From Parapedobacter deserti (GTDB taxonomy: Bacteria; Bacteroidota; Bacteroidia; Sphingobacteriales; Sphingobacteriaceae), in contig NZ_JBHRTA010000038.1 in the NCBI RefSeq assembly GCF_042646065.1, positions 620,001 through 684,000 of the forward strand: a stretch of 64,000 nucleotides of DNA, read 5' to 3'. This document shows positions 17,825 through 25,963 of this stretch, piece after piece. The position numbers and the translations under genes were made by a program. The stretch's first letter is position 1. Each line of letters begins with the position of its first letter. The notes beneath the pieces were generated by a model. The model was not told where the DNA came from. It worked only from the letters and a program-made list of their open reading frames with translations, and did no database searches.

Positions 17825-18361
17825 TCAATTCGTTAAATAGTCCAACAGTTTCCGCTTACCGCGAAGGAATTGACTGCGTGAGGTCGCTTCGCTGATCTGT
17901 AGGATATGTGCTATTTCTTCGTGATCGTAGCCCTCAAGCAAATACAAGGTCAGCACCAGCCGATATCCGTCTGGTAGTTTAGCAATGGCCTTCTTGATCG
18001 CTTCTACGCGTAATTCCATATTGCTTTCTTCCTGCTCTTCTGCCGGTACATGCTCTCCCTCCTCCAATGGCTGCAATTCCAATTTCCGCCTGCGTAGTAT
18101 CGATATCGATTTGTTGACGACGATCTGTTTCATCCAAAGCCCAAATGTGCAATCCTGACGGAAGCTGTCTAATCGGGCAAATGCATCTATAAATGCTTCT
18201 TGCAATACGTCAGCAGCTTCAGCCTCGTCCGCCACAATACGGAGCGCTGTATTGTACATTGCTTTGGCATATAAGCTGTATAGTTTGAATTGCGATTGGC
18301 GATCCCCGTTTTTGCAGGCCAATATCAACTCATAGTGCTTGTCGCTGAATGACGCTTCCAA
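17825..18361 (-). CDS. ECF RNA polymerase sigma factor
   Basis: A 178-residue ECF sigma factor. Region 2 covers about residues 22-90 (DVLQEAFIDAFARLDSFR, then FGLWMKQIVVNKSISILRRR), and region 4 about residues 120-175 (LPDGYRLVLTLYLLEGYDHE, then ISEATSRSQFLRGKRKLLDYL). No in-frame ATG exists near the expected N-terminus, so a TTG at 18361 preceded by CAAGAG is the likely start; the first internal ATG would cut into region 2. The operon continues with a membrane anti-sigma-like protein and an exported adhesin-like protein. Confidence 0.85.
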   Translation of the reverse strand: MEASFSDKHYELILACKNGDRQSQFKLYSLYAKAMYNTALRIVADEAEAADVLQEAFIDAFARLDSFRQDCTFGLWMKQIVVNKSISILRRRKLELQPLEEGEHVPAEEQEESNMELRVEAIKKAIAKLPDGYRLVLTLYLLEGYDHEEIAHILQISEATSRSQFLRGKRKLLDYLTN

Positions 18362-18513
18362 TTACTCTTGTTTTTCTGATTTCATGAAATAGTACTATTC
18401 CCTCGTCTACGCATGCCCAGATTTCCTTGACTAATAGACGCACGCATTAGGCCCTGTGTTGCACCGCTCTTTAGAAAAAGGTGAAGGAAATAAGAAGTAT
18501 CTCACTAAAAAAG

Positions 18514-18521
18514 TACTTTTG
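18514..18521 (+). promoter_or_regulatory. Candidate -7 element just before the methyltransferase start
   Basis: TACTTTTG matches TAnnTTTG and ends 6 bp before the ATG at 18528. If used, transcription would start at or next to the ATG, giving a nearly leaderless mRNA; there is no Shine-Dalgarno-like sequence. A matching -33 box is not clear, so it may be coincidental. Confidence 0.35.
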
Positions 18522-18527
18522 TAGCCA

Positions 18528-19715
18528 ATGCATACCATTAGACTCAAAAAGGACAAAGACAAGGCGGCTCGACAGCAGCACCCGTGGGTGTTTTCCGGAG
18601 CTGTGGGCCACATCGATGGAAACGTGATGGACGGTGATGCCGTCAAGGTAACCGATCATTCTGGAAACTTTATAGCGTATGGACTGTTCAACGGACAATC
18701 ACGTGTGGCGATCCGGCTGATGTCGTGGGACATGGGCGTTCCCCCCGGTGAAGGGTGGTGGCGAATGAGGCTGCAGCGCGCCTTGGCAGCCCGGAGGCAC
18801 CTGCTTATGTCTTCGCATACGAATGCGTTACGGCTCGTTTTTGCTGAGGCTGATTTTCTGCCAGGTTTAATCGTAGATAAATACGCAGATTTTATTTCAG
18901 TGCAGGTACACTCATCTGGCGTCGAACGTGTCAAGTCCGTTCTTATTGACGAACTGAACAGCCAACTAAGTCCAAAAGGCATCTATGAGCGCAGCGATGC
19001 CAATTCCCGGGCGCATGAAGGGTTGCTTGTTACGAATGGGCTATTATCCGGTATCCACCCGCCGGAATGGGTGGACATCGTAGAAAATGGCATTCACTAC
19101 CAAGTGAATATTGTAGAGGGGCAGAAATCAGGTTTTTATTGCGATCAGCGGGTCAACCGTTTGCTTGTTGCACAGCATGCAGTGGGTGGGAAGGTGCTTG
19201 ACTGTTTTTGTTATTCAGGCGGATTTTCGCTGAATGCACTGGCCAGTGGTGCAGCTGAGGTGGTTAGTGTGGATAGCTCGGCATTGGCGCTTGAGACACT
19301 ACAGCGGAATATCATGTTGAATGGTTTCGACACAGGAAAATGCTCAGTTATCCAGGCAGATGTTAACAAGCAGCTCCGCGCATTTGTCGACGGTGGTGAC
19401 CGATTTGACGTGATCGTCTTAGATCCGCCCAAATATGCACCATCGCGTTCGAGTCTTGATAAAGCCGCACGGGCATATAAGGAATTGAACAGGCGGGGAA
19501 TGTTATTACTTGAAAAGGGTGGGCTGTTGGCCACTTTCTCATGCTCAGCGGCGATGGACATGACCACATTCAAACAGGTGCTGGCATGGGCCGCCTTGGA
19601 TGCAGGCAAAGAGATCCAGTTTGTTGGTCAGTTTTGTCAGCCTGAAGACCACCCAATCCGTGCATCATTTCCCGAAGGTGAATACCTGAAAGGCTTGCTG
19701 TGCAGAGTCATGTGA
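18528..19715 (+). CDS. RlmI-like class I rRNA (cytosine) methyltransferase
   Basis: A 395-residue SAM-dependent RNA methyltransferase of the RlmI/YccW type, expected to form 5-methylcytosine in 23S rRNA. An N-terminal PUA-type domain (about residues 1-80, with HPWVFSGAVGHIDGN) precedes a linker domain and a Rossmann methyltransferase. Motif I is VLDCFCYSGGFSLNALASGA, the acidic motif is VVSVDSS, and motif IV is VIVLDPPKYAP; the Cys in ATFSCSAAM is the likely catalytic residue. Its 3' end overlaps the convergent aminotransferase gene by 8 bp. Confidence 0.85.
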   Translation: MHTIRLKKDKDKAARQQHPWVFSGAVGHIDGNVMDGDAVKVTDHSGNFIAYGLFNGQSRVAIRLMSWDMGVPPGEGWWRMRLQRALAARRHLLMSSHTNALRLVFAEADFLPGLIVDKYADFISVQVHSSGVERVKSVLIDELNSQLSPKGIYERSDANSRAHEGLLVTNGLLSGIHPPEWVDIVENGIHYQVNIVEGQKSGFYCDQRVNRLLVAQHAVGGKVLDCFCYSGGFSLNALASGAAEVVSVDSSALALETLQRNIMLNGFDTGKCSVIQADVNKQLRAFVDGGDRFDVIVLDPPKYAPSRSSLDKAARAYKELNRRGMLLLEKGGLLATFSCSAAMDMTTFKQVLAWAALDAGKEIQFVGQFCQPEDHPIRASFPEGEYLKGLLCRVM

Positions 19716-20898
19716 TGGTCTCTTCGATCACACTTATAATCGTGTTGCAAGCCGTAATGATCTCTTCTTCATTGATGATGAGCGGCGGCGCAATACGAAG
19801 CGCGGTTTCACAGTGCAGGAACCAGTCGATAATAATGCCGCGTTGTGCACATTTTCTGCTGATAGACTCCACCTGCTCAAACGACTCCATCTGTAGGCAT
19901 AGCATGAGTCCCATGCCCCTGATTTCACGAACAGCGGGGTGCTGAAGGTTCTGGCGGAACAGTTGAGCCTTTCGTTCTACTTCTGCGGTGAGGCGTTCAT
20001 CTACAATGACGTTGAGCGAAGCAAGCGCAGCTGCACAGCTTACCGGGTGCCCGCCGAATGTGGTGATATGTCCCAGCATGGGATTGTCTTTGATGACATC
20101 CATTACCGCCTTATTAGCGATAAACGCACCGATAGGCATACCTCCGCCCATACCTTTGGCCAACAGGAGGATATCAGGTTCGATGCCGTAGTGTTCAAAC
20201 GCAAAGAGTTTGCCTGTGCGGCCGAAGCCGGTCTGTATTTCGTCAAAGATGAGCAAAGCGCCAGTTTCGTCACAGCGTTTCCTGACGGCCCGCATGTATT
20301 CGATGCTAGGTACGCGGATACCTGCCTCACCCTGTACCGCTTCGAGGACCACGGCGGCGGTTTCAGTCGTTATTTTAGTGAGGTGGCTTTGATCGTTATA
20401 GCGGATAAATGTGATGTTGGGTAGGAGCGGGGCATATGCTTTATGGTATTCGGGATTCCCGATAAGGCTTAATGCTCCCTGCGTACTGCCATGATAGGCC
20501 TTTTCTGCAGCAACAATCTCACGCCTTCCCGTGGCCTTTTTTGCGGTTTTCATCGCACCTTCGGTAGCTTCGGTGCCAGAATTGGTGAAATAAACCGAGT
20601 CAAACCGTTTAGGAAGTAAAGAAAGCAATTTGGTAGCCAGCTCAACCTGGGGAGCCTGTACAAACTCGCCATACACTGTTACGTGAAGATACCTGTCGAG
20701 CTGCTGTGTTATGGCCTTCAGTACCTCGGGATGGCGGTGGCCGATGTTGCTCACAGCAAACCCGGAAACCAGGTCCATATACCTTTCGCCATTGGGCCCA
20801 TATAGGTATACCCCCTCGGCACGAGCCACTTCAATGAGCCGGGGAGAAGGGGAAGTTTGAGCGGTATTTAACAGAAAGAGCTGCCGTAAACTGAGCAT
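19708..20898 (-). CDS. Class III (acetylornithine-type) aminotransferase
   Basis: A 396-residue PLP-dependent transaminase of the class III family, resembling acetylornithine, ornithine or aspartate-family aminotransferases. The fold-I landmarks are SGFAVSNIGHRHPEV near the N-terminus, FTNSGTEATEGAMKTAKKAT (PLP phosphate site), the Asp in LIFDEIQTGFGRTG, and the Schiff-base Lys in LLAKGMGGGMPIGAF. No arginine-biosynthesis genes are nearby, so the substrate is open. It starts 14 bp after the LTxxQ-type protein gene and may be the last member of the sigma-factor operon that begins at 22675. Confidence 0.85.
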   Translation of the reverse strand: MLSLRQLFLLNTAQTSPSPRLIEVARAEGVYLYGPNGERYMDLVSGFAVSNIGHRHPEVLKAITQQLDRYLHVTVYGEFVQAPQVELATKLLSLLPKRFDSVYFTNSGTEATEGAMKTAKKATGRREIVAAEKAYHGSTQGALSLIGNPEYHKAYAPLLPNITFIRYNDQSHLTKITTETAAVVLEAVQGEAGIRVPSIEYMRAVRKRCDETGALLIFDEIQTGFGRTGKLFAFEHYGIEPDILLLAKGMGGGMPIGAFIANKAVMDVIKDNPMLGHITTFGGHPVSCAAALASLNVIVDERLTAEVERKAQLFRQNLQHPAVREIRGMGLMLCLQMESFEQVESISRKCAQRGIIIDWFLHCETALRIAPPLIINEEEIITACNTIISVIEETIT

Positions 20899-20912
20899 GC
20901 AGTAGTTCCGAA

Positions 20913-21386
20913 TTAAGGGTTGTCTTTGTCTCGCCTACGATGTTGCAGTTCACGTAGCAAGTAATTGCGGAACTCTTCCTCGACCTCGAAGAACCGTGAT
21001 GCCCGGGCTTGTCCGACGATTTCTGCAAAGCGCTTTCGGTAGGTTTTCTTGACCTCCAGTTCTTTGGCGTCAAAAGCCAGCACGTCTGTATTGGTCGGGT
21101 TAAGGCTATTCCCCTGAAGTTTTTGGCTTTTCAGGTTTTGCGGGGGACCTTGCATTCTCTTATTATACCGCTCGTGCTTTAGCTTCGATATATCCTTATA
21201 ATACTGGTTATAAACCGGGAAAAATCGCTGCGCTTCTGAAGGTGTGAGATTGAGCTCTTTGGTGATAAAAGCAATCTTTTCCGCTTCAATTCGCTCAAAT
21301 CGCTGCGCCCTGCTTTCCTGCCCTATTGAATAGGAAATTGGAAACAGTACAATTGCAAAAAAACAAAACTTTTTTATTGCGGTCAT
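20913..21386 (-). CDS. Exported LTxxQ-type (Spy/CpxP-like) protein
   Basis: A 157-residue exported helical protein. The signal peptide (about residues 1-22, ending SYSIGQ) precedes a basic, helix-rich domain with FITKELNLTPSEAQRFFPVY, the LTPxEAxxFxPxY signature seen in Bacteroidota proteins encoded beside ECF sigma factors. A second helix pair follows (KRFAEIVGQARASRFFEVEE). Such proteins are thought to act as periplasmic sensors or chaperones in envelope stress. It starts 2 bp after the anti-sigma-like gene's stop, so the two are probably coupled. Confidence 0.75.
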   Translation of the reverse strand: MTAIKKFCFFAIVLFPISYSIGQESRAQRFERIEAEKIAFITKELNLTPSEAQRFFPVYNQYYKDISKLKHERYNKRMQGPPQNLKSQKLQGNSLNPTNTDVLAFDAKELEVKKTYRKRFAEIVGQARASRFFEVEEEFRNYLLRELQHRRRDKDNP

Positions 21387-21388
21387 TT

Positions 21389-22093
21389 TTACAGCGTATG
21401 ATTAAGGTATGCTTCAATATCCGCCTCACTCAGGCCCTCACCGAAACTACGCTCATCGAGCTCGTCAAGCTGTTCCGAAATATAAATCATGTCGTTTGCC
21501 GCCCCATAAAACTCCAGGTAATTAAGTATTTCCTGATCAGAGACAGCGGCTAGCACGCTACTGGGGGCGGTGTCCCCACTATCAACCAACCTGAAGACAC
21601 CGGCAATGCCTACTAGCAATGCCAGGCAAGCTGCAGCGGCATATGCCACCCAACTGCGGTGGTTCAAATGCCGAACGGGTGTGGCTGATCGTTCGGATGT
21701 CTGGCTCGTGATGTTGCGCTGCAATTCGGCAAAGTAGGATGCAGGAACGAAAAACCCTGCTTCGCCCACCTTTTCCTTGAGTTTCCGTTCGGTTAGCAGT
21801 TGTTCTTTCAGACTGTCAAAATAGCTAGCCGGAACCGAAAATCCAGTTTGGCTGGTGATTTCCAACAGTTTTTGCTCCGCAATACCCGCCATTATGCTGT
21901 CTTCCAACTGATCGAAATATCCCAAGGGTATTGCAAATGTTGTTTGCGGCTCGCCATCGCTCATGCACTTTTGCAGCGTGCAGTGGTGTAACCCTTCAAA
22001 ATAACCATCTGGCACCGTATATGGATTAACACGGCATGCCTCAGGCAAATTTTGCGGCGCATCGGCATCACGGTATGTGTGTCTTTCCTTCAT
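21389..22093 (-). CDS. Anti-sigma-like membrane protein with four VPxxYF repeats
   Basis: A 234-residue protein with one transmembrane helix (about residues 148-167). The cytoplasmic half holds four copies of a short motif: NPYTVPDGYF (23-32), TTFAIPLGYF (51-60), TGFSVPASYF (83-92) and AGFFVPASYF (112-121), each followed by an acidic or amphipathic helix. The periplasmic tail is acidic. Bacteroidota anti-sigma-like proteins often carry one such motif; four is unusual. An AAGGAGT ribosome-binding sequence precedes the ATG. It sits between an ECF sigma gene and an LTxxQ protein gene, which supports a role in regulating that sigma factor; direct inhibition is inferred. Confidence 0.7.
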   Translation of the reverse strand: MKERHTYRDADAPQNLPEACRVNPYTVPDGYFEGLHHCTLQKCMSDGEPQTTFAIPLGYFDQLEDSIMAGIAEQKLLEITSQTGFSVPASYFDSLKEQLLTERKLKEKVGEAGFFVPASYFAELQRNITSQTSERSATPVRHLNHRSWVAYAAAACLALLVGIAGVFRLVDSGDTAPSSVLAAVSDQEILNYLEFYGAANDMIYISEQLDELDERSFGEGLSEADIEAYLNHTL

Positions 22094-22126
22094 GGTACTC
22101 CTTAGATGTTTTTGTTACGTTAAGGT

Positions 22127-22675
22127 TTAATCGTTGGCTTCAAAAAATTGTGCTATTTTCTTTACTGCCAAATGATAGGACGCTTTCAACGCACCAACAC
22201 TGGTGCCTACGATAGCGGATATTTCTTCGTACTTGAGGTCGTCGAAATACTTCATGTTGAAAACCATGCGTTGCTTCTCCGGAAGTGTCAGAAGTGCCTG
22301 TTGCAGTTTTAGTTGCGCTTGGTTGCCGTTGAAGTACGGGGTATCTGCCAATGAGTCTGCCAGATAAGCTGAACTTTCATCATCCAGCGAAATATTGTGC
22401 CGTTGCTTTTTCTTGTTCAGGAACGTGATGCATTCGTTGGTGGCGATGCGGTAAAGCCAGGTATATAACTGTGCATCTTCCCTGAAATTTTCCAGGTTTT
22501 TCCAGACTTTGACAAAAATATCCTGTACCAGATCGTCCGCATCATCATGATCGATTACCAAACGCCGCACATGCCAATAGATTTTTTGTTGGTATTTTTT
22601 AAGTAGTAGCGAAAATGCCTCTTCACGTGTCCCTTTATCCGCAAATTTCTCCAATATCTGGCCGTCTTCCATCAT
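22127..22675 (-). CDS. ECF RNA polymerase sigma factor
   Basis: A 182-residue ECF sigma factor. Region 2 includes DDLVQDIFVKVWKNLENFRE and LYTWLYRIATNECITFLNKK; region 4 includes LPEKQRMVFNMKYFDDLKYE and the helix-turn-helix IVGTSVGALKASYHLAVKKI. The start is one of two adjacent ATGs. It heads a minus-strand group with the VPxxYF anti-sigma-like protein, the LTxxQ protein and possibly the aminotransferase. Confidence 0.9.
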   Translation of the reverse strand: MMEDGQILEKFADKGTREEAFSLLLKKYQQKIYWHVRRLVIDHDDADDLVQDIFVKVWKNLENFREDAQLYTWLYRIATNECITFLNKKKQRHNISLDDESSAYLADSLADTPYFNGNQAQLKLQQALLTLPEKQRMVFNMKYFDDLKYEEISAIVGTSVGALKASYHLAVKKIAQFFEAND

Positions 22676-22689
22676 GTGCTAAGGTATGC

Positions 22690-23652
22690 TCATTGCTCTT
22701 GCCTGCGTTTCATCACCCGTTGGACGGCGGATACGATGTTGGCGGCGTTCAGGCCGTACTTTTCCATCAATTGTGCGGGCGTGCCGCTTTCCCCAAAGCT
22801 ATCATTCACCGCCACGTATTCCTGCGGTGTAGGGTTGTTTTTAGCGAGCACCTGTGCTACACTGTCGCCCAGTCCGCCTAGTCTGTTGTGCTCTTCGGCA
22901 GTAACGACGCAGCGTGTTTTGGTGGCTGACCTCAGGATGGCCTCTTCATCCAACGGTTTGATGGTATGAATATTGATGATCTCCGCATCGATGCCCATTT
23001 CTGCCAGTTGCTCCCCTGCTTGAATCGCTTCCCAGACCAAATGGCCGGTAGCGAAAATGCTCACATCACTTCCCTCATTTACCATCCATGCTTTCCCAAT
23101 CTTAAACTGCTGATCGGGGTCTGTAAAAATAGGAACCACTGGACGTCCGAAACGCAAGTACACGGGGCCATCATGATCGGCTATGGCTATGGTCGCTGCC
23201 TTTGTTTGGTTATAATCACAAGGGTTAATAACCGTCATGCCCGGCAACATTTTCATCATTCCGATGTCTTCAAGAATCTGGTGCGTTGCCCCGTCTTCAC
23301 CCAACGTAAGGCCGGCATGCGACGCGCATATTTTTACATTTTTTCCCGAGTAAGCGATGGATTGCCGGATTTGGTCATAAACACGCCCGGTTGAGAAATT
23401 AGCGAACGTACCTGTATAGGGGATTTTTCCCCCTATGGTGAGACCGGCCGCAATGCCCATCATATTGGCTTCGGCGATACCGACTTGAAAGAACCGTTGA
23501 GGAAATTCCTTGATGAAGTCATTCATTTTAAGGGAACCGACCAAATCGGCACATAGAGCCACTACATGTTCATTTTTCCGGCCCACTTCCAGCAGGCCAG
23601 CCCCGAAACCGGAGCGGGTGTCTTTTTTATCAGTGTATGTGTATTTTTTCAT
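22690..23652 (-). CDS. Transketolase, C-terminal subunit
   Basis: A 320-residue protein equal to the pyrimidine-binding and C-terminal domains of transketolase. It holds the Glu-bearing segment VGIAEANMMGIAAGLTIGGK that activates thiamine diphosphate, then HAGLTLGEDGATHQILEDIG, and the C-terminal regulatory-type domain with TAEEHNRLGGLGDSVA. It works with the separately encoded N-terminal subunit upstream (88 bp away, same strand) to move two-carbon units in the non-oxidative pentose phosphate pathway. That reaction also supplies sedoheptulose 7-phosphate, the precursor used by the heptose cluster in this window. Confidence 0.92.
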   Translation of the reverse strand: MKKYTYTDKKDTRSGFGAGLLEVGRKNEHVVALCADLVGSLKMNDFIKEFPQRFFQVGIAEANMMGIAAGLTIGGKIPYTGTFANFSTGRVYDQIRQSIAYSGKNVKICASHAGLTLGEDGATHQILEDIGMMKMLPGMTVINPCDYNQTKAATIAIADHDGPVYLRFGRPVVPIFTDPDQQFKIGKAWMVNEGSDVSIFATGHLVWEAIQAGEQLAEMGIDAEIINIHTIKPLDEEAILRSATKTRCVVTAEEHNRLGGLGDSVAQVLAKNNPTPQEYVAVNDSFGESGTPAQLMEKYGLNAANIVSAVQRVMKRRQEQ

Positions 23653-23740
23653 TTTTTACGTGTTGTGTGGTAAATATTGCGTATTACGATGATTTTTCTC
23701 GATGAGCTGTGCCCTTGTCGCGGTACTTATACTCCCAAGA

Positions 23741-24586
23741 TTAATAATCTCCAAGGGTTTCTTCCAATTGCGATAAAGCAACAGCCAACTGTTCATCGTT
23801 GGGCGCAACGCCGTGCCACTTGTGGGAGCCCATCATAAAATCCACGCCGTTCCCCATCTCAGTCTTCATTAATATCAGTACCGGTTTCCCTTTTCCGGTA
23901 CGGGACTTGGCCGCAGCCAACACGTCGAGTACTTCAGCCATGTCATTTCCATTCATTTCAAGCACATCCCAGCCAAAGGCTTCCCACTTTGCCCTAAGGT
24001 TACCAAGGGATAAGACGTCTTCCGTTGCTCCGTCTATTTGCTGGCCATTGTAGTCAATGGTTGCAATCAGGTTGTCTATTTTGTTGTGAGGAGCATACAT
24101 GGCGGCTTCCCAGATCTGACCCTCCTGTTGTTCACCGTCGCCCATCAGCGTATATACCAGATGGGGATCGTTGTTAAGTTTTTTTGCGCGTGCCGCACCG
24201 ATGGACACGGAAAGTCCCTGGCCCAGAGATCCGGAAGCTATACGCACGCCTGGCAGACCCTCGTGGGTTGTTGGATGGCCCTGAAGGCGAGAGTTGATTT
24301 TGCGGAACGTGTTCAGTTCGCTTGCGTCAAAATAACCTGCACGGGCTAGTGTACTGTAAAATACCGGTGAAATATGTCCGTTGGAGAGGAAGAATATGTC
24401 TTCTCCTATTCCATCCATGTCAAATCCCGGTTTGCGCTCCATTACACTGAAATACAACGCTACGAAAAATTCCGTACAACCGAGTGATCCGCCGGGGTGG
24501 CCTGACTGGCAGGCATGGACCATCCGTACGATATCGCGCCGTACCTGTGATGCAATGTCCTCTAGTTTCTTGATGTCTTCGCTCAT
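23741..24586 (-). CDS. Transketolase, N-terminal subunit
   Basis: A 281-residue protein equal to the thiamine-diphosphate-binding N-terminal domain of transketolase. It shows SGHPGGSLGCTEFFVALYF near the start, SGSLGQGLSVSIGAA, and the cofactor/metal motif MGDGEQQEGQIWEAAMYA followed by IDYNGQQIDG. The split into two genes is common in Bacteroidota, Archaea and some Firmicutes. The 88 bp gap to the C-terminal subunit gene shows no obvious terminator. Confidence 0.92.
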   Translation of the reverse strand: MSEDIKKLEDIASQVRRDIVRMVHACQSGHPGGSLGCTEFFVALYFSVMERKPGFDMDGIGEDIFFLSNGHISPVFYSTLARAGYFDASELNTFRKINSRLQGHPTTHEGLPGVRIASGSLGQGLSVSIGAARAKKLNNDPHLVYTLMGDGEQQEGQIWEAAMYAPHNKIDNLIATIDYNGQQIDGATEDVLSLGNLRAKWEAFGWDVLEMNGNDMAEVLDVLAAAKSRTGKGKPVLILMKTEMGNGVDFMMGSHKWHGVAPNDEQLAVALSQLEETLGDY

Positions 24587-24657
24587 TATAATGGTTATTA
24601 TTGATTTGGTGCTAAAGTTAAGGATTTACCGACAGAATTTTGCATCTGTCTTGAAAG

Positions 24658-25338
24658 TCACAGCAACGGGTACAGTGCTTCCCACACGGTGTTAGCCATG
24701 ATTTGGTGTCCACGTTCATTGGGATGTATACCGTCTTGTAAATTCAGGTCAATTTCCCCGGCCACCCGTTCTAACAGGAAAGGAACAAATACCATGTTAT
24801 TTTCTTCTGCAAGTTTTGGGAACATCGCCGAGAACGCATGCCCATAAGCACCACCCATGCTTGGCGGCACCATCATGCCAGCTAACACCATCTGGCAGTC
24901 GGGGTATTGCTGCTTGACTTTATCGATGATGCGCTGCAGATTTTTATAGGTTTCCTGCGTGTCAATACCCCTAAGGCCGTCATTTGCTCCCAGCTCTAAC
25001 ACGAAGATGTCTATCTTTTCGTTTAGCAGCCAGTCTATCCGTTCGTTGCCTGCAGCGGATGTTTCGCCACTGAGCCCGCCGTTTATGACGCGGTAAGGAA
25101 GCCCCAAGGAGTCGATCCGCTGCTGGATAAGCCCAGGGAAGGCCAACGATTTATCGTCCAGGCCATGTCCAGCGGTGAGGCTGGTGCCGAAAAAAAGAAT
25201 GTTTTTTGTTTCCACAATCGGTGTTTCGGCATTTGGTGCTGTGTCTGGGGTATCACGGTTTCCCTGCCGGTTTTGCGGTGAGCCGCAGGCTGACAGCAAT
25301 AGAAATCCGAGCAATATCGGTAACGCGTGGTTCAGCAT
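24658..25338 (-). CDS. SGNH-hydrolase lipoprotein (arylesterase/TesA-like)
   Basis: A 226-residue GDSL/SGNH esterase. A lipoprotein signal with lipobox LLSAC (Cys18) and a short low-complexity linker precede the enzyme domain. Block I is FFGTSLTAGHGL (nucleophile Ser), block II has the Gly in NGGLSGETSAAG, block III the Asn in ELGANDGLRG, and block V the Asp/His pair in DGIHPNERGH. It should hydrolyse acyl esters at the outer face of the envelope. It starts 5 bp after the Nfu gene stop, so the two are probably cotranscribed. Confidence 0.9.
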   Translation of the reverse strand: MLNHALPILLGFLLLSACGSPQNRQGNRDTPDTAPNAETPIVETKNILFFGTSLTAGHGLDDKSLAFPGLIQQRIDSLGLPYRVINGGLSGETSAAGNERIDWLLNEKIDIFVLELGANDGLRGIDTQETYKNLQRIIDKVKQQYPDCQMVLAGMMVPPSMGGAYGHAFSAMFPKLAEENNMVFVPFLLERVAGEIDLNLQDGIHPNERGHQIMANTVWEALYPLL

Positions 25339-25343
25339 AGCTA

Positions 25344-25898
25344 TTACAATGCTTCTGCTACTACTTCCTGAACCTCAGGTACCATCCGTTTGAGAAGGCC
25401 TTCAATACCTGCTTTGAGCGTAACGGTAGAGGAAGGGCAACCACTGCACGATCCCCGTAATTCAACGAAAACCGTGCCCTCTTCAAACGATTTGTAGCTA
25501 ATGGCTCCGCCATCCTGCTCTACTGCCGGACGTACATAGTCGTGCAAAATCTGTTGGATTTTGATTTCAGTTTCCGTGCCTTCAAAGGCTACCTCTTCAT
25601 CCCGCAGCGTTTCCTGTATTTTTAGTTCGGACTCCACTGCGCCTTTCACAAAATCCTTTAATATGCCCTCAATGTCTTCCCACTCCGCATCTTCGGTTTT
25701 GGTAACGGTCACAAAATTGCTTGCGAAAAACACGCCATTTACAAAATTAAATTTGAACAGCTCTCTCGCAAAAGGGGATTCCTGGGCCTTTTCCCGATCG
25801 GGGAAGTCTAAACTCCCATTGATCAATAATTTATTGACCAAGAATTTCATCGTGGCCGGATTCGGGGTATATTCAGTATAAACGTTTATTGTAGCCAT
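25344..25898 (-). CDS. Nfu/NifU-type Fe-S cluster scaffold protein
   Basis: A 184-residue Fe-S carrier. The N-terminal Nfu domain contains TPNPATMKFLVNKLL (residues 9-23), and the C-terminal NifU domain has the cluster-binding CxxC in GSCSGCPSSTVTLKAGIE. A degenerate repeat joins them. The start at 25898 follows an AAGAGGAG ribosome-binding sequence and restores the canonical N-terminus; the frame runs on to 25934. It should bind and deliver a [4Fe-4S] cluster to target enzymes in the cytoplasm. Confidence 0.9.
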   Translation of the reverse strand: MATINVYTEYTPNPATMKFLVNKLLINGSLDFPDREKAQESPFARELFKFNFVNGVFFASNFVTVTKTEDAEWEDIEGILKDFVKGAVESELKIQETLRDEEVAFEGTETEIKIQQILHDYVRPAVEQDGGAISYKSFEEGTVFVELRGSCSGCPSSTVTLKAGIEGLLKRMVPEVQEVVAEAL

Positions 25899-25963
25899 TG
25901 CTCCTCTTTTTTTTACAAAGTTATTAAATTCCAAATACCTTAGGGTCAGCGTTTCGTCAAAGC

